From: an uncultured Actinomycetes bacterium
GTDB taxonomy: Bacteria; Actinomycetota; Actinomycetes; Nanopelagicales; Nanopelagicaceae
Reading direction: 5' to 3'
Assembly (NCBI GenBank): GCA_903834145.1
Contig: CAILHY010000005.1
Coordinates: forward strand, 43,468 to 107,467
DNA length: 64,000 bases
Shown here: one piece after another, positions 54,978 through 64,000 of the stretch
Numbering within the stretch: position 1 is the first letter of the stretch
Layout of the letters: the number at the start of each line of letters is the position of its first letter
Made by a program: the position numbers and the translations under genes
The notes under the pieces: generated by a model
Seen by the model: only the letters and a program-made list of their open reading frames with translations
Databases searched by the model: none
What the model was told of the DNA's origin: nothing

Positions 54978-55490
54978 TTAGAAACCTGTTTTATGGGTTC
55001 TACGAGCTTTGAGGTTTTCCCCTTTGGCCTTGGCCTCATCGCGTTGCTTGCTCATCGCTTGCGTTACTTTTTGTGAAAGAGATTCATCGCTCACGCCAAG
55101 AATTCGTGCCGCGAGAATTCCAGCATTCTTCGCATTTCCGATTCCGACCGTTGCAACAGGAATTCCAGCAGGCATCTGAACGATAGAGAGCAGTGAATCC
55201 ATTCCGTCTAATACTTTTAGCGCAATCGGAACTCCAATTACGGGAAGTGGTGTCAACGCCGCAACAACGCCTGGCAAATGCGCCGCTCCACCGGCTCCAG
55301 CGATAATGACATCAAATCCTAAGGACTTAGCACTTTTTGCAAATTCAATAGTTTCCTCTGGCATGCGATGAGCGGAGAGAACTTGCGCCGAATACGTAAT
55401 TCCGAACTCATCCAAAACCTTCGCTGCATCTTCCATAATCGGCCAATCAGAATCAGATCCCATAATGATTGCTACGTGATTCTTACTCAT
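54978..55490 (-). CDS. purE: N5-carboxyaminoimidazole ribonucleotide mutase (PurE)
   Basis: 170 aa class I Pur[20 protein letters not shown] is the N-terminal signature, [16 protein letters not shown] carries the catalytic His, and [17 protein letters not shown] is the third motif. It converts N5-CAIR to CAIR in purine synthesis and needs PurK for its substrate. The gene overlaps purK by 8 bp on the same strand. Here the PurK partner is degenerate (next entry). Confidence 0.93.
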   Translation of the reverse strand: MSKNHVAIIMGSDSDWPIMEDAAKVLDEFGITYSAQVLSAHRMPEETIEFAKSAKSLGFDVIIAGAGGAAHLPGVVAALTPLPVIGVPIALKVLDGMDSLLSIVQMPAGIPVATVGIGNAKNAGILAARILGVSDESLSQKVTQAMSKQRDEAKAKGENLKARRTHKTGF

Positions 55491-56370
55491 CGATTTCTCC
55501 GCTCATATAGTCCACTGCATGAGTGATGCACTCCCGTAAGTCTAGAAGATCATCACCGAATGCGCTTACATGGGCTACTTCGCGCCCTGGAATAAAGTTG
55601 ACTCCATATTGATGAAACTTCATGGCCGGACTTCGAGCCATGAGGTGGAGATAAGGTCTATACATATCGGCCTTTGTTCCTGCCATGACGTTTCCTACGA
55701 CGACGAAACCAGACGTCATGGATGTATCTCCCAGCGGAAGATCCAATATCGCCCGCAGGTGCTGCTCAAATTGGTCCGTGCGAGAGCCTTCCATGGTCCA
55801 ATATCCAGAACTGTGAGGAGTCATTAAAGCGCCGCACAGTTTGAATTCACCATCGTGGAAATACAACTCAACAGACATGACCCCCGTGAGTGAAAGCGCT
55901 AGAGCAATTTCCAGTGCTTTATTTTGAGCCTGATTTATAAATTCTTTGGAAATTCCAATGACGGGCGTCTCTGTCCGCGTCCAGACTCCTTCCTTTCGAT
56001 AAATCTGTGTTGGCGTCCAAACCGATGCTTGAGCATGTGGAGAGCGAGCCACTAATACCGATACCGCAATTACACCTTCGGGGACAGGTGCCTTTATCTG
56101 GGCAAGGTCGGAGATTTTCATCAAAGTAGCCGAGCTCGGCCTGATAGTTGCTCCTTCGGCTTCAATGGCACGAATCACCGAGATAGGTACTGCGCCATAT
56201 TCATAGCTCAAGAGATCACAATCTTGTGCAAACTCTCTCACCGCAACCACATCAGTCGCATCTCCAGCAAAGAATTTTAGGTCAATCCCAAGAGCTATTG
56301 CGGGCGCTACCAACATTTTCGAAAGGTGACCGGCACCAAGTATTCCGACAACAGGAAAAGGGCTTTTCAT
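55483..56370 (-). CDS. purK: PurK-like protein lacking the ATP-grasp central subdomain
   Basis: 295 aa, against about 350-430 in normal N5-CAIR synthases. [20 protein letters not shown] (usually GGGQLGRM) and [12 protein letters not shown] align to the start; [28 protein letters not shown], and [13 protein letters not shown] align to the end. Between [16 protein letters not shown] and SVLVARSP about 70-90 residues are missing: the ATP-binding part with the usual lysine and GGYDGKG loop. The usual NEIAPRPHNSGH is changed to [12 protein letters not shown], so a catalytic Glu is also lost. It probably cannot use ATP. Coupled to purE by overlap. Confidence 0.75.
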   Translation of the reverse strand: MKSPFPVVGILGAGHLSKMLVAPAIALGIDLKFFAGDATDVVAVREFAQDCDLLSYEYGAVPISVIRAIEAEGATIRPSSATLMKISDLAQIKAPVPEGVIAVSVLVARSPHAQASVWTPTQIYRKEGVWTRTETPVIGISKEFINQAQNKALEIALALSLTGVMSVELYFHDGEFKLCGALMTPHSSGYWTMEGSRTDQFEQHLRAILDLPLGDTSMTSGFVVVGNVMAGTKADMYRPYLHLMARSPAMKFHQYGVNFIPGREVAHVSAFGDDLLDLRECITHAVDYMSGEIDE

Positions 56371-56379
56371 AAATTCGCG

Positions 56380-57165
56380 CTACCTTCTTTGTAGATGAAT
56401 AACATCGCCAACGTTCACATGTTTGCCATCGGCGAGTACCAGTGCTCCCGATGCATCAATAGCGATAGCCACGCTCTCAGTGAAATCACCTGCCGGATGT
56501 TCAACCCGAACGGCCGAGTTAATGGTTGCGCAACGGGCAGCATATTCATCCCTTAATGCCTTGTCGCCTCTCTCGAGCCGATTAAGCAATGATGTAAATT
56601 CAGTCAAAATTGCGACAAGAAGTGCATCTCGATCGCATCCATGACAACCTTCAATCTCAAGTGAGCTTGCATGGTCAACAGGTAATTCGGATTCGTTCAT
56701 ACCCACGTTGATTCCAATACCGACCACAACGCCACGTTTATCAACGTGTTCAGAAATTAGCCCAGCAATCTTTTTCTCTCCGATAAGAATGTCGTTAGGC
56801 CACTTAAGCATCACGCGCTTGTTCACTGTGATGTTGCAACAAGAATCAATAGCGCCGACCACAGAAAGTCCTGCAATCAGAGGTATCCACGAAAGATCTA
56901 CTGCATCTATCTGTGGCTCAATAAAAAATGAAAAGAGAAGTGCCGATAGGGGTGGTGCTTCAAATGTCCGATCTAGTCGGCCTCTGCCGCTTGATTGATA
57001 TTCAGAAACCAATACATCACCATGCTGCGAGTTACTGGCCCGTACGCTATTTACTAAATCATTTTGCGTAGATCCCGTGACATCGACCACGCTTACCCGC
57101 CAGTAACTGTGAAGAAGCTCGGAATTAATCTTCTCCTGATTCAAGGGCGTACGTAAGTTGCTCAC
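56380..57165 (-). CDS. birA: Biotin--protein ligase (BirA)
   Basis: 261 aa group I ligase attaching biotin to the carboxylase BCCP domain encoded at 59.5 kb. VVDVTGSTQNDLV and SEYQSSGRGRLDR (GRGR ATP loop), LKWPNDILIGEKKIAGL and VVGIGINVG are the catalytic motifs. No N-terminal DNA-binding domain is attached. GTG 57163-57165 is preferred to a start at 57255 inside accD. The 18-bp divergent gap to accD holds a shared -10 box. Confidence 0.88.
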   Translation of the reverse strand: MSNLRTPLNQEKINSELLHSYWRVSVVDVTGSTQNDLVNSVRASNSQHGDVLVSEYQSSGRGRLDRTFEAPPLSALLFSFFIEPQIDAVDLSWIPLIAGLSVVGAIDSCCNITVNKRVMLKWPNDILIGEKKIAGLISEHVDKRGVVVGIGINVGMNESELPVDHASSLEIEGCHGCDRDALLVAILTEFTSLLNRLERGDKALRDEYAARCATINSAVRVEHPAGDFTESVAIAIDASGALVLADGKHVNVGDVIHLQRR

Positions 57166-57171
57166 GACTAG

Positions 57172-57178
57172 TACCGTA
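57172..57178. promoter_or_regulatory. Shared bidirectional -10 element of accD and birA
   Basis: TACCGTA at 57172-57178 reads TACCGT on the plus strand, 6 nt before the accD ATG (57184), and TACGGT on the minus strand, 7 nt before the birA GTG (57165). Both are TANNNT boxes at leaderless spacing, and they overlap by five bases. Confidence 0.55.
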
Positions 57179-57183
57179 GGGGT

Positions 57184-58755
57184 ATGAACCGTGATCTGCA
57201 TACAACTGCGGGAAAAATCCAAGACCTTCGCGATCGTCTCGATGAGGCGGTCCATGCGGGATCAGCGCGCGCCGTAGAAAAGCAGCACGCTAAAGGAAAA
57301 ATGACTGCTCGCGAGCGCATAGCCAAACTTGTCGACGAAGGCTCCTTCACCGAACTTGATGAATTCGCCCGACACCGCTCTACTAATTTTGGTATGGAGA
57401 AGAATCGTCCTTACGGAGACGGCGTCGTTATTGGCTACGGAACAATCGATGGCCGAAGCATCGCCTTGTTCTCGCAAGATTTCACGGTTATGGGCGGCAG
57501 TCTCGGCGAAGTTATGGCTGAAAAAATGGTCAAGATTGCTGAGTTCGCGCTCAAGACAGGAATTCCGTTAATCGGCATCAGCGATTCAGGTGGCGCGCGC
57601 ATTCAAGAAGGCGTTGCATCTCTGAGCGGGTATGGACGGATCTTCCGCCTCAACACTCGTTCATCGGGAGTCATTCCCCAGATCTCTGTGATTCTGGGTC
57701 CCTGTGCTGGAGGAGCCGCATATTCGCCTGCTCTCACAGACTTTACAATCATGGTCAATGAAACATCCCACATGTTTATTACCGGTCCTGAAGTAATCAA
57801 GACGGTCACTGGCGAAGATGTAGGAATGGAAGAACTTGGCGGAGCTCATACACATAATGCCAAGACAGGAAATGCACATTACCTAGCAGAGAATGAAGAT
57901 GACGCTTTAGATTATGTGAAAGCGCTTCTTTCCTATCTTCCGAGCAACAACATGGACGGGTCACCAATTTTGCCGGCCACAGAAACTCTTGAAGAGAAGC
58001 CAACGGATCAAGCACTCGATACTTTGATTCCCGATAGCCCTAACCAGCCATATGACATGAAAGTACTTGTCCAAGCCCTCTTGGACGAAAATGAATTTCT
58101 CGAAGTCCACGCACTTTTTGCGCCAAATATTATCGTCGGTTTTGGTCGAATCGAGGGTCAATCTGTTGGGATCATCGCAAATCAGCCGCAACAGTTAGCT
58201 GGAACGCTCGACATCGATTCAAGCGAGAAGGCAGCGCGCTTTGTTCGATTCTGTGATGCCTTCAGCATCCCGATTTTGACATTGGTGGATGTTCCCGGTT
58301 TCTTGCCCGGAATTGAACAAGAGTGGAATGGAATCATTCGTCGTGGTGCAAAACTTCTCTACGCATATGGCGAAGCATCCGTTCCGATGATCACTCTGAT
58401 TACACGCAAAGCATATGGTGGCGCTTTTATCGTGATGGGCTCAAAGTACATCGGCGCGGATGTGAACCTTGCATGGCCAAGTGCAGAGATTGCTGTCATG
58501 GGCGCCCAGGGTGCGGTGAATATTCTCTATCGCAAGGAACTCAACGAGTCAGATGAGGCTGAGACTCTTCGTGCTTCGCTCATCACTGACTACAACGAAA
58601 CCTTGGCTAATCCATATTTGGCAGCAGAGCGCGGATTTATTGACGCAGTCATTGAGCCACATAATTCCCGTGAATACATCACGAAAGCACTACGAGCGCT
58701 CAAAACAAAGCGCGATACCTTGCCAGCACGCAAGCATGGAAATATTCCTCTGTGA
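57184..58755 (+). CDS. accD: Acyl-CoA carboxylase carboxyltransferase beta subunit (AccD5/PccB type)
   Basis: 523 aa. The two carboxyltransferase halves are clear: [20 protein letters not shown] and [20 protein letters not shown] in the first; [20 protein letters not shown] and [20 protein letters not shown] in the second. It moves carboxyl from biotin to acetyl-CoA or propionyl-CoA. It lies with accE, maf and accA as in the mycobacterial birA-accD5-accE5-maf-accA3 block. No Shine-Dalgarno; a -10 box is shared with birA. Confidence 0.94.
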   Translation: MNRDLHTTAGKIQDLRDRLDEAVHAGSARAVEKQHAKGKMTARERIAKLVDEGSFTELDEFARHRSTNFGMEKNRPYGDGVVIGYGTIDGRSIALFSQDFTVMGGSLGEVMAEKMVKIAEFALKTGIPLIGISDSGGARIQEGVASLSGYGRIFRLNTRSSGVIPQISVILGPCAGGAAYSPALTDFTIMVNETSHMFITGPEVIKTVTGEDVGMEELGGAHTHNAKTGNAHYLAENEDDALDYVKALLSYLPSNNMDGSPILPATETLEEKPTDQALDTLIPDSPNQPYDMKVLVQALLDENEFLEVHALFAPNIIVGFGRIEGQSVGIIANQPQQLAGTLDIDSSEKAARFVRFCDAFSIPILTLVDVPGFLPGIEQEWNGIIRRGAKLLYAYGEASVPMITLITRKAYGGAFIVMGSKYIGADVNLAWPSAEIAVMGAQGAVNILYRKELNESDEAETLRASLITDYNETLANPYLAAERGFIDAVIEPHNSREYITKALRALKTKRDTLPARKHGNIPL

Positions 58756-58913
58756 TCACATTTACCATCACATCGGGTACTCCGACAGTAGAGGAACTCA
58801 CGGCATTAGAACTTGCCCTGGAACAACATGAGCGCCCTGTTGAGGAGGCACTCAAGGCCAAGAGCGTTTGGGCGACACCTCAATTGCGTCAACCACTGCC
58901 AAGGAAAAACTAA
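58752..58913 (+). CDS. accE: Acyl-CoA carboxylase epsilon subunit (AccE)
   Basis: 53 aa in a frame too short for common gene callers. GTG 58752-58754 overlaps the accD TGA (GTGA), and its TAA (58911-58913) abuts the maf ATG at 58914. Text [16 protein letters not shown] begins the conserved helix of the AccE/PccE family, and [11 protein letters not shown] is the conserved end. AccE binds AccD and raises carboxylase activity in actinobacteria. It is shorter than mycobacterial AccE5, missing the long N-terminus. Confidence 0.85.
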   Translation: MITFTITSGTPTVEELTALELALEQHERPVEEALKAKSVWATPQLRQPLPRKN

Positions 58914-59531
58914 ATGCCGCACATAATTCTGGCTTCAGCTTCCCCTTCTCGCAAGCGACTCTTAGAAGCCGCGGGAATACATGCAGAAGTTAGGGTTAGT
59001 AACGTCGATGAAGAAGCGCCCATTTACGAAGCCATGACACCAAAAGAGATGGTAATTGCGCTAGCGATCGTTAAAGCGCATACCGTTCGCGAACTAGTTA
59101 ACCAACCCAGCATCATCATCGCTTGTGATTCAACCTTCGAATACGAGGGCGTCTCTCTTGGAAAACCTTTAACCCCAAAAGTTGCCACCGAACGAGCGAA
59201 AATGCTGAGCGGGAAATCTGGGTGGTTACATACGGGCCATTGTGTCATTGATACTGATCGTGGAATCGAAATCTCAGATATAGCAACAACTAAAGTTACT
59301 TTTGCCACGATGAACGATGCCGAAATTGCTGACTATGTTGCATCAGGTGAACCGCTCAACGTTGCCGGAGGGTTCACTCTCGATGGATTAAGTAGCGCTT
59401 TCATCGAATCCATCGAAGGTGATTACACAAACGTGGTTGGTTTATCGATTCCACTTTTACGTAAAATAACTTCGCAGTTGGGCTATTCATGGCCAGATCT
59501 TAAAAAGAATCTCATTGGAGCCTCCTCATGA
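58914..59531 (+). CDS. maf: Maf-family nucleoside triphosphate pyrophosphatase
   Basis: 205 aa house-cleaning NTP pyrophosphatase that hydrolyses non-canonical nucleotides. [17 protein letters not shown] is the N-terminal signature; [12 protein letters not shown] and [16 protein letters not shown] follow, with [13 protein letters not shown] near the end. Maf also affects septum formation when overproduced. Its stop overlaps accA (ATGA). Confidence 0.92.
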   Translation: MPHIILASASPSRKRLLEAAGIHAEVRVSNVDEEAPIYEAMTPKEMVIALAIVKAHTVRELVNQPSIIIACDSTFEYEGVSLGKPLTPKVATERAKMLSGKSGWLHTGHCVIDTDRGIEISDIATTKVTFATMNDAEIADYVASGEPLNVAGGFTLDGLSSAFIESIEGDYTNVVGLSIPLLRKITSQLGYSWPDLKKNLIGASS

Positions 59532-61246
59532 AGAGTGTCTTGATCGCAAATCGTGGCGAAATTGCCGTGCGTATTATTCGAGCCTGCAAGGACCATGGCC
59601 TGAAAAGTATTGCCGTGTATTCATCCGAAGATCGCAACTCAATACATTCGCAAATGGCAGATGCTTCCTATTCACTTGGCGGTACAACGGCAACACAAAC
59701 GTATTTAAATATTGAACGCATCATTGAAGTTGCAAAGAAATCTGGTGCCGATGCTGTTCATCCTGGGTATGGATTTCTCTCTGAAAATGCAAACTTTGCC
59801 CAAGCCGTCCTTGATGCAGGTTTGATTTGGATTGGACCATCCCCCGATGCGATTCGATTGCTCGGGGATAAAGTCTCTGCCCGAAAGATTGCTGCCAAAG
59901 TTGGTGCGCCGCTCGTTGCCGGTACCGCTGACCCCGTCGAAGGTTTCGAAGAGGTAATTACTTTCGCTAAGGAACACGGTCTCCCCGTTGCAATCAAAGC
60001 AGCGCACGGTGGTGGCGGACGTGGCCTTAAGGTGGCCCGCACGATGGAGGAAATCCCTGAGTTCTTTGCCTCTGCTGTTCGCGAGGCCATTGCGGGTTTT
60101 GGTCGCGGTGAGTGTTTTGTTGAGCGCTATTTGGATCGTCCACGCCATGTTGAAACCCAAGTCCTTGCAGACACTCACGGAAATGTTGTCGTCGTCAGTA
60201 CGCGCGATTGCTCACTCCAACGTCGCCATCAAAAACTTGTTGAAGAAGCACCCGCTCCATTTTTAACACAAGCTCAAAATGCTGAGCTCTATCGATCCAG
60301 TAAAGCCATTATCAAAGAGGCTGGTTATGTTGGTGCCGGTACATGTGAGTTTCTTGTTGGAGTCGATGGAACCATTTCATTCCTTGAAGTCAATACCCGG
60401 CTTCAAGTAGAGCATCCTGTAAGCGAAGAAGTAACAGGTTTTGACCTTGTTCGCGAACAATTTCGCATCGCCATGGGCGAAGAGCTCGGATACGACGATC
60501 CAGAAATTCGCGGACACTCCATTGAGTTCCGTATCAACGGCGAAGATCCTGGCCGATCATTCTTGCCAGCACCTGGTCGCATCACTCAATGGAACCTCCC
60601 TTCAGGTCCTGGCGTTCGTGTCGATGCGGGATTCAAAAATGGAGACACCATCGGCGGAAACTTTGATTCACTCCTTGCCAAACTCATTGTCACTGGAAAA
60701 ACACGCGAGGAAGCAATCTCTCGAGCACGTCGCGCCCTTGAAGAATTTCAGATCGGTGGCTTAGCAACAGCACTTCCCTTCCACCGAGCAATTTTGGAAG
60801 ACCCGGCCTACACAGAAAATTTCACTGTCTACACAAGTTATATTGAAAATGAATTCAACAACGAGATCCCTAATTACGGAACAACCAAGACTGAACTGCA
60901 AAGCTTGGCTGCATCCGAGCACCTTGTTGCTGAAGTAAATGGACATCGATTTGATATTCGTTTGCATGCACCGGAGCCACTTCACAAACGCCATCGCGCA
61001 AAGGCGGGAATGAGTGGACTCGTTGCAGGCGATGGACTCACTAGCCCCATGCAAGGCACGGTAGTCAAAATTGCACTGGCCGAAGGTGATTTCGTAGAAG
61101 TCGGCGACCTTGTCATTGTTCTTGAAGCCATGAAGATGGAGCAAGCACTCTTAGCCCATAAATCGGGCGTCATTGCAAACCTCACTGCGGTTATCGGAGA
61201 AAGTGTGACAAACGGAGCCAAGCTCTGTGACATTATTGATGCATGA
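59528..61246 (+). CDS. accA: Acyl-CoA carboxylase alpha subunit (biotin carboxylase plus BCCP)
   Basis: 572 aa. Biotin carboxylase domain (about 1-450): [33 protein letters not shown] (ATP-grasp glycine loop), [15 protein letters not shown] and FRINGEDP. The C-terminal biotinyl domain carries [15 protein letters not shown] with the biotinylated Lys (near 538). It carboxylates biotin for AccD. The BCCP is the substrate for BirA. ATG 59528 has GGAG 7 nt upstream and overlaps maf by 4 bp; it overlaps PNP by 4 bp. Confidence 0.95.
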   Translation: MKSVLIANRGEIAVRIIRACKDHGLKSIAVYSSEDRNSIHSQMADASYSLGGTTATQTYLNIERIIEVAKKSGADAVHPGYGFLSENANFAQAVLDAGLIWIGPSPDAIRLLGDKVSARKIAAKVGAPLVAGTADPVEGFEEVITFAKEHGLPVAIKAAHGGGGRGLKVARTMEEIPEFFASAVREAIAGFGRGECFVERYLDRPRHVETQVLADTHGNVVVVSTRDCSLQRRHQKLVEEAPAPFLTQAQNAELYRSSKAIIKEAGYVGAGTCEFLVGVDGTISFLEVNTRLQVEHPVSEEVTGFDLVREQFRIAMGEELGYDDPEIRGHSIEFRINGEDPGRSFLPAPGRITQWNLPSGPGVRVDAGFKNGDTIGGNFDSLLAKLIVTGKTREEAISRARRALEEFQIGGLATALPFHRAILEDPAYTENFTVYTSYIENEFNNEIPNYGTTKTELQSLAASEHLVAEVNGHRFDIRLHAPEPLHKRHRAKAGMSGLVAGDGLTSPMQGTVVKIALAEGDFVEVGDLVIVLEAMKMEQALLAHKSGVIANLTAVIGESVTNGAKLCDIIDA

Positions 61247-62079
61247 GTTCCTTTAACATCCAAGACCTGTACACAGACCCGATGGCAGCTGCCGAATTAG
61301 CAGCTGCCGATATCGCCCGTCGCACCGGAATTGCCAAACATGATGTCGCACTCGTGATGGGATCAGGATGGGTCAGCGCGGTTGATGCCCTTGGAACTCC
61401 TGCACATGAATTCGATGCCCATGAAGTGCCAGGATTTTTCCCGCCTGAAGTAGAGGGTCATTCAGGAAAGATTCGCTCCTACGCGATTGCCGGTGAGCAC
61501 GGAAGCATCAATGCCCTCGTGTTTCTTGGACGTACCCATCTTTATGAAGGCAAAGGCATCGAACCCGTGGTTCATAGTGCTCGCACGGCAGTTAAGGCGG
61601 GATGCAAAATTCTTATTCTGACCAACGCATGCGGAGGTATCAATAAGGAGTATCACGTCGGCCAGCCTGTTTTAATTCGCGACCACATTTCACTCACAGC
61701 CACGAGTCCGCTTATCGGCGCGAATTTTGTTGACCTCACAGATCTTTATAGCAAGCGCATTCGTGCGATCGTTAAAGCCGAAGATTCCTCACTTCAAGAA
61801 GGCGTCTATGTGCACTGGCGTGGACCCACTTATGAAACCCCAGCAGAAATCCTCATGATGCGCACGATGGGCGCTGATCTTGTTGGAATGTCTACCGTTC
61901 CGGAGGCAATTGCAGCACACGCACTGGGCGCAGAAGTTTTGGGTATCTCACTGGTCACCAACGCGGCGGCCGGAGTCACGGGTGAGAAACTCAACCACGA
62001 AGAAGTTATCGCCGCAGGAAAAGCAGCGGCCGACCGTATGGGCGCACTTCTCAAAGGCGTTATTCCGAAACTACTCTAA
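61243..62079 (+). CDS. Purine nucleoside phosphorylase
   Basis: 278 aa trimeric-type PNP (PunA/DeoD2). [59 protein letters not shown] and [10 protein letters not shown] are the family text. It splits purine nucleosides to base and ribose 1-phosphate; the downstream phosphomutase can convert that to ribose 5-phosphate. The ATG overlaps accA by 4 bp. The pair PNP and phosphomutase is conserved in mycobacteria (deoD-pmmB). Confidence 0.92.
   Translation: MSSFNIQDLYTDPMAAAELAAADIARRTGIAKHDVALVMGSGWVSAVDALGTPAHEFDAHEVPGFFPPEVEGHSGKIRSYAIAGEHGSINALVFLGRTHLYEGKGIEPVVHSARTAVKAGCKILILTNACGGINKEYHVGQPVLIRDHISLTATSPLIGANFVDLTDLYSKRIRAIVKAEDSSLQEGVYVHWRGPTYETPAEILMMRTMGADLVGMSTVPEAIAAHALGAEVLGISLVTNAAAGVTGEKLNHEEVIAAGKAAADRMGALLKGVIPKLL
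62072..62077 (+). promoter_or_regulatory. -10 box TACTCT for the phosphomutase
   Basis: TACTCT, spacer AAGACT (6 nt), ATG at 62084. It overlaps the PNP stop codon (62077-62079). Confidence 0.35.
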
Positions 62080-62083
62080 GACT

Positions 62084-63712
62084 ATGGATTCACAACTGCT
62101 GGCCGAAGTTGAGGCATGGATTGCTGATGATCCGGATCCTGTAACAGCCGCGCTACTTCGATCTTGGGTTGAAACACAGAACGAAGAAAATCTCAAGAAA
62201 TGTTTTAGTGGTTTTCTTCAATTTGGGACTGCTGGACTGCGTGGCCCAATAGGTCCTGGACCTTCGTGCATGAATCGTGCAGTCGTGGGACGCACCGCTG
62301 CTGGTCTTGCAAAATATATGAAAGATAGAGGCCTCACCAGCATTGTGATCGGGCGCGATGCACGTCATGGTTCTGAAGATTTCACACAAGAGACTGCGCA
62401 AATCATGAGCGGTGCTGGAATGAAAGTTTTTGTGCTCCCCCGCCCTCTGCCTACCCCTGTTCTTGCATTCGCTATCACCGAATTAGGCGTGGATGTCGGC
62501 GTCATGGTTACCGCAAGCCATAACCCACCTCAGGACAATGGCTACAAGGTCTATATCGGTCCCACCGTTGATGGCATTAATTACCGAGCATCTCAAATCA
62601 TCTCCCCCACTGATGGATTTATTTCGGCGGAAATAGCGGCGATTACCTCTTTGAAATCGCAACCCCGAGGCAATTCCTGGACACAACTTGATGATGAAGT
62701 GGTAGAAAAATACGTCCATCGCACGGCAAAGTTGTGCAAGGCGCCTGGAGATCTCAAAATTGTTTATACCGCGATGCATGGTGTTGGAACCCAAACCATT
62801 CAACGTGTTTTTCACTCTGCCGGCTTTGCCTCGCTCATCCTGGTTGACGCACAAGCCGAACCTGACCCAGATTTCCCTACCGTCGCCTTTCCTAATCCTG
62901 AAGAACCTGGTGCCATTGATCTAGCACTAGATACCGCTCGCGCATTTGGTGCCGATCTTGTTATTGCCAATGATCCTGATGCCGATCGTTGTGCAGCTGC
63001 AGTCAATGATCCCGTCACTGGATGGCGAATGCTTCGTGGGGATGAACTTGGCGCCCTTCTTGGTGAATACATCGCAAGAAATACGAAGAATGGAATTCTG
63101 GCCAATTCGATCGTCTCATCATCACTTCTCAAAAAAATTGCTAAACATTACAACCTCGAATTTCGTGAAACTTTGACTGGGTTCAAATGGTTAGCGAAGA
63201 TTCCTGGGCTCACCTTTGGATATGAAGAAGCTCTTGGTTATTGCGTTGATTCTGCATCCGTAAACGATAAAGACGGCATTTCTGCTGCGCTGATGTTGGC
63301 TCAACTGGCGACGGAATTAGCGAAACAAAATGAAACTCTCCTTGATTTGCTCAATGAAATTTGGAAACGCCATGGTTTTCACGGCACGGAGCAGATTTCG
63401 GTACGTGTCAGCGATCTCTCCCGGATCCCCGTCTTGCTTACCTCTCTGCGTAATAATCCTCCCGATCAGATTGCCGGACGTTCGGTTATCGCCATCGATG
63501 ACCTCATGAAGCCAAAAGATGGACTTCCACCTACCGATGGAATTCGCCTCTGGCTTGATGGAGATATTCGCATCATCATTCGTCCAAGTGGAACTGAAGC
63601 AAAAGTGAAGTGCTACATAGAAGTAGTGACGCACGGCGTCAATGCACAAGATGATTCTGAGATATCAATAAATGGGCTAAAACCTGATTTGCTGGCGATA
63701 CTTTCCTCGTAA
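62084..63712 (+). CDS. pmmB: Phosphohexomutase/phosphopentomutase-type phosphomutase (PmmB)
   Basis: 542 aa of the alpha-D-phosphohexomutase superfamily, type of PGM2/PmmB. GTAGLRGPIGPG opens the domain; active Ser is in VTASHNPPQDNGYKVYIG (near 145); DPDADRCAAAV is the metal site; YEEALGYCVD and RPSGTEAKVKCYIE are sugar and phosphate loops. The frame is open from 61880 but that overlaps PNP. Its place after PNP suggests ribose 1-phosphate as substrate; sequence alone does not exclude glucose or mannose. Confidence 0.9.
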   Translation: MDSQLLAEVEAWIADDPDPVTAALLRSWVETQNEENLKKCFSGFLQFGTAGLRGPIGPGPSCMNRAVVGRTAAGLAKYMKDRGLTSIVIGRDARHGSEDFTQETAQIMSGAGMKVFVLPRPLPTPVLAFAITELGVDVGVMVTASHNPPQDNGYKVYIGPTVDGINYRASQIISPTDGFISAEIAAITSLKSQPRGNSWTQLDDEVVEKYVHRTAKLCKAPGDLKIVYTAMHGVGTQTIQRVFHSAGFASLILVDAQAEPDPDFPTVAFPNPEEPGAIDLALDTARAFGADLVIANDPDADRCAAAVNDPVTGWRMLRGDELGALLGEYIARNTKNGILANSIVSSSLLKKIAKHYNLEFRETLTGFKWLAKIPGLTFGYEEALGYCVDSASVNDKDGISAALMLAQLATELAKQNETLLDLLNEIWKRHGFHGTEQISVRVSDLSRIPVLLTSLRNNPPDQIAGRSVIAIDDLMKPKDGLPPTDGIRLWLDGDIRIIIRPSGTEAKVKCYIEVVTHGVNAQDDSEISINGLKPDLLAILSS

Positions 63713-63783
63713 ACTCGCATAAAGAAGACTAGTATTTCTTGAATACATAACGGTTAATCGAGTCTATATAGCGACGGGAAGAA

Positions 63784-63945
63784 ATGACCACGATCCTAGT
63801 CAGTCTAATTATTGGTGGTACTGCCGGGCTTTTGGCAGGAATGTTTGGCATCGGCGGGGGCATTGTCATCGTCCCTATGCTTATGGCTTTTTTGAAATTC
63901 CCGCAATCCAAAGCCGTGGGTACGTCATTAGGCTTTGATTTATGA
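63784..63945 (+). pseudogene. Truncated TauE/SafE-family membrane protein
   Basis: 53 codons: MTTILVSLIIGGTAGLLAGM with FGIGGGIVIVPMLMAF and the family's AVGTSLG are intact, but the frame then ends FDL-stop at 63943-63945, where about 200 more residues with six helices would be expected. It is a fragment of a sulfite/organosulfonate exporter-type gene. It is joined to the next frame at ATGA (63942-63945). Either a real deletion or an assembly join could explain it. The 71-bp gap after pmmB has an AAGAA/TTCTT dyad but no clear terminator. Confidence 0.7.
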
Positions 63946-64000
63946 GCACCCAAATAGAAACGACTTTCAAAGTCCAACTTGATAATAGAGACCGCAAGAC
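63942..64000 (+). CDS. N-terminus of an unidentified protein (partial, right edge)
   Basis: An ATG at 63942 overlaps the TGA of the TauE fragment and opens a frame MSTQIETTFKVQLDNRDRK that runs off the window. No family is recognised from these 19 residues. The ATGA overlap is the same coupling seen at many true gene pairs here, so it may be a genuine start. Confidence 0.4.
   Translation, partial: MSTQIETTFKVQLDNRDRK

Noticed and set aside
61880..62083. Upstream extension of the phosphomutase frame
   Set aside because: It overlaps PNP by 200 bp and the added residues do not match any phosphomutase; ATG 62084 is the natural start.

Overview
The window looks like a compact chromosomal segment of a small-genome, moderate-GC actinobacterium. 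Actinobacterial markers are dense: two WhiB regulators, MtrA-MtrB, MshB (mycothiol synthesis), the acyl-CoA carboxylase epsilon subunit AccE, and the lineage-restricted families DUF3107, DUF3117, DUF3499, DUF5719, DUF6459 and DUF6912. Gene order follows blocks known from mycobacteria, but the base composition is roughly balanced and many genes overlap or abut. By inference this fits a streamlined freshwater actinobacterium of the acI / Nanopelagicales type; I cannot confirm it without a database. I see no insertion sequence, prophage, CRISPR array or rRNA. No stretch longer than 300 bp lacks a gene; the longest gap is 262 bp upstream of the first whiB.

Layout. 1-5.1 kb: a partial gene end, a bidirectional terminator, two FAD-linked D-2-hydroxyacid dehydrogenases and an SDR. 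5.1-8.2 kb: membrane proteins, TerC, a short ribosome hibernation factor and a 49-aa microprotein. 8.3-13.4 kb: two PLP sulfur-amino-acid enzymes with a LacI regulator, divergent AlkA, fused MsrA-MsrB and tRNA-Arg(CCG). 13.6-18.2 kb: WhiB1-like protein, PdtaS-like kinase, DUF6912, orphan CpaE/CpaB-like proteins and DUF6459. 18.2-34.2 kb, mostly minus strand: secA-comF-mtrB-mtrA-sahH, then manB-DUF3499-DUF5719-GT2-whiB2-like-NDP-mannose pyrophosphorylase-dapC-fdxA. 34.4-43.9 kb: GNAT, DUF6113, mshB, tetR-DUF3107-rhlE, marC-PHP-eamA-mrp-tatB, htrA. 43.9-48.1 kb: O-methyltransferase-pepA-DUF3117, a sigma-region-4 protein, LOG and dapD. 48.1-54.6 kb: a surface-glycan cluster (SpoIID-like, Wzt/Wzm ABC exporter, GT2, LCP ligase, Ugd). 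54.6-63.7 kb: purE-purK-birA divergent from accD-accE-maf-accA, then PNP and a phosphohexomutase. The right edge holds a broken TauE/SafE gene.

Function. The recurring theme is the cell envelope: mannose activation (two phosphohexomutases, NDP-mannose pyrophosphorylase), glycosyltransferases, an ABC polysaccharide exporter with an LCP ligase, the MtrAB system, SecA, TatB and HtrA. Biotin chemistry is grouped (BirA beside a biotin-dependent carboxylase), and DapC and DapD belong to lysine/peptidoglycan precursor synthesis.

The most striking observations are: a PurK that has lost the central ATP-grasp subdomain and its binding residues; a dapC that opens only with CTG, directly behind an in-frame stop of fdxA; about twenty genes with a TANNNT box 6-7 nt before the start codon, suggesting leaderless mRNAs, including three divergent pairs packed into 18-33 bp, one of which shares a single -10 box; and a perfect palindrome over the -10 of a whiB promoter.
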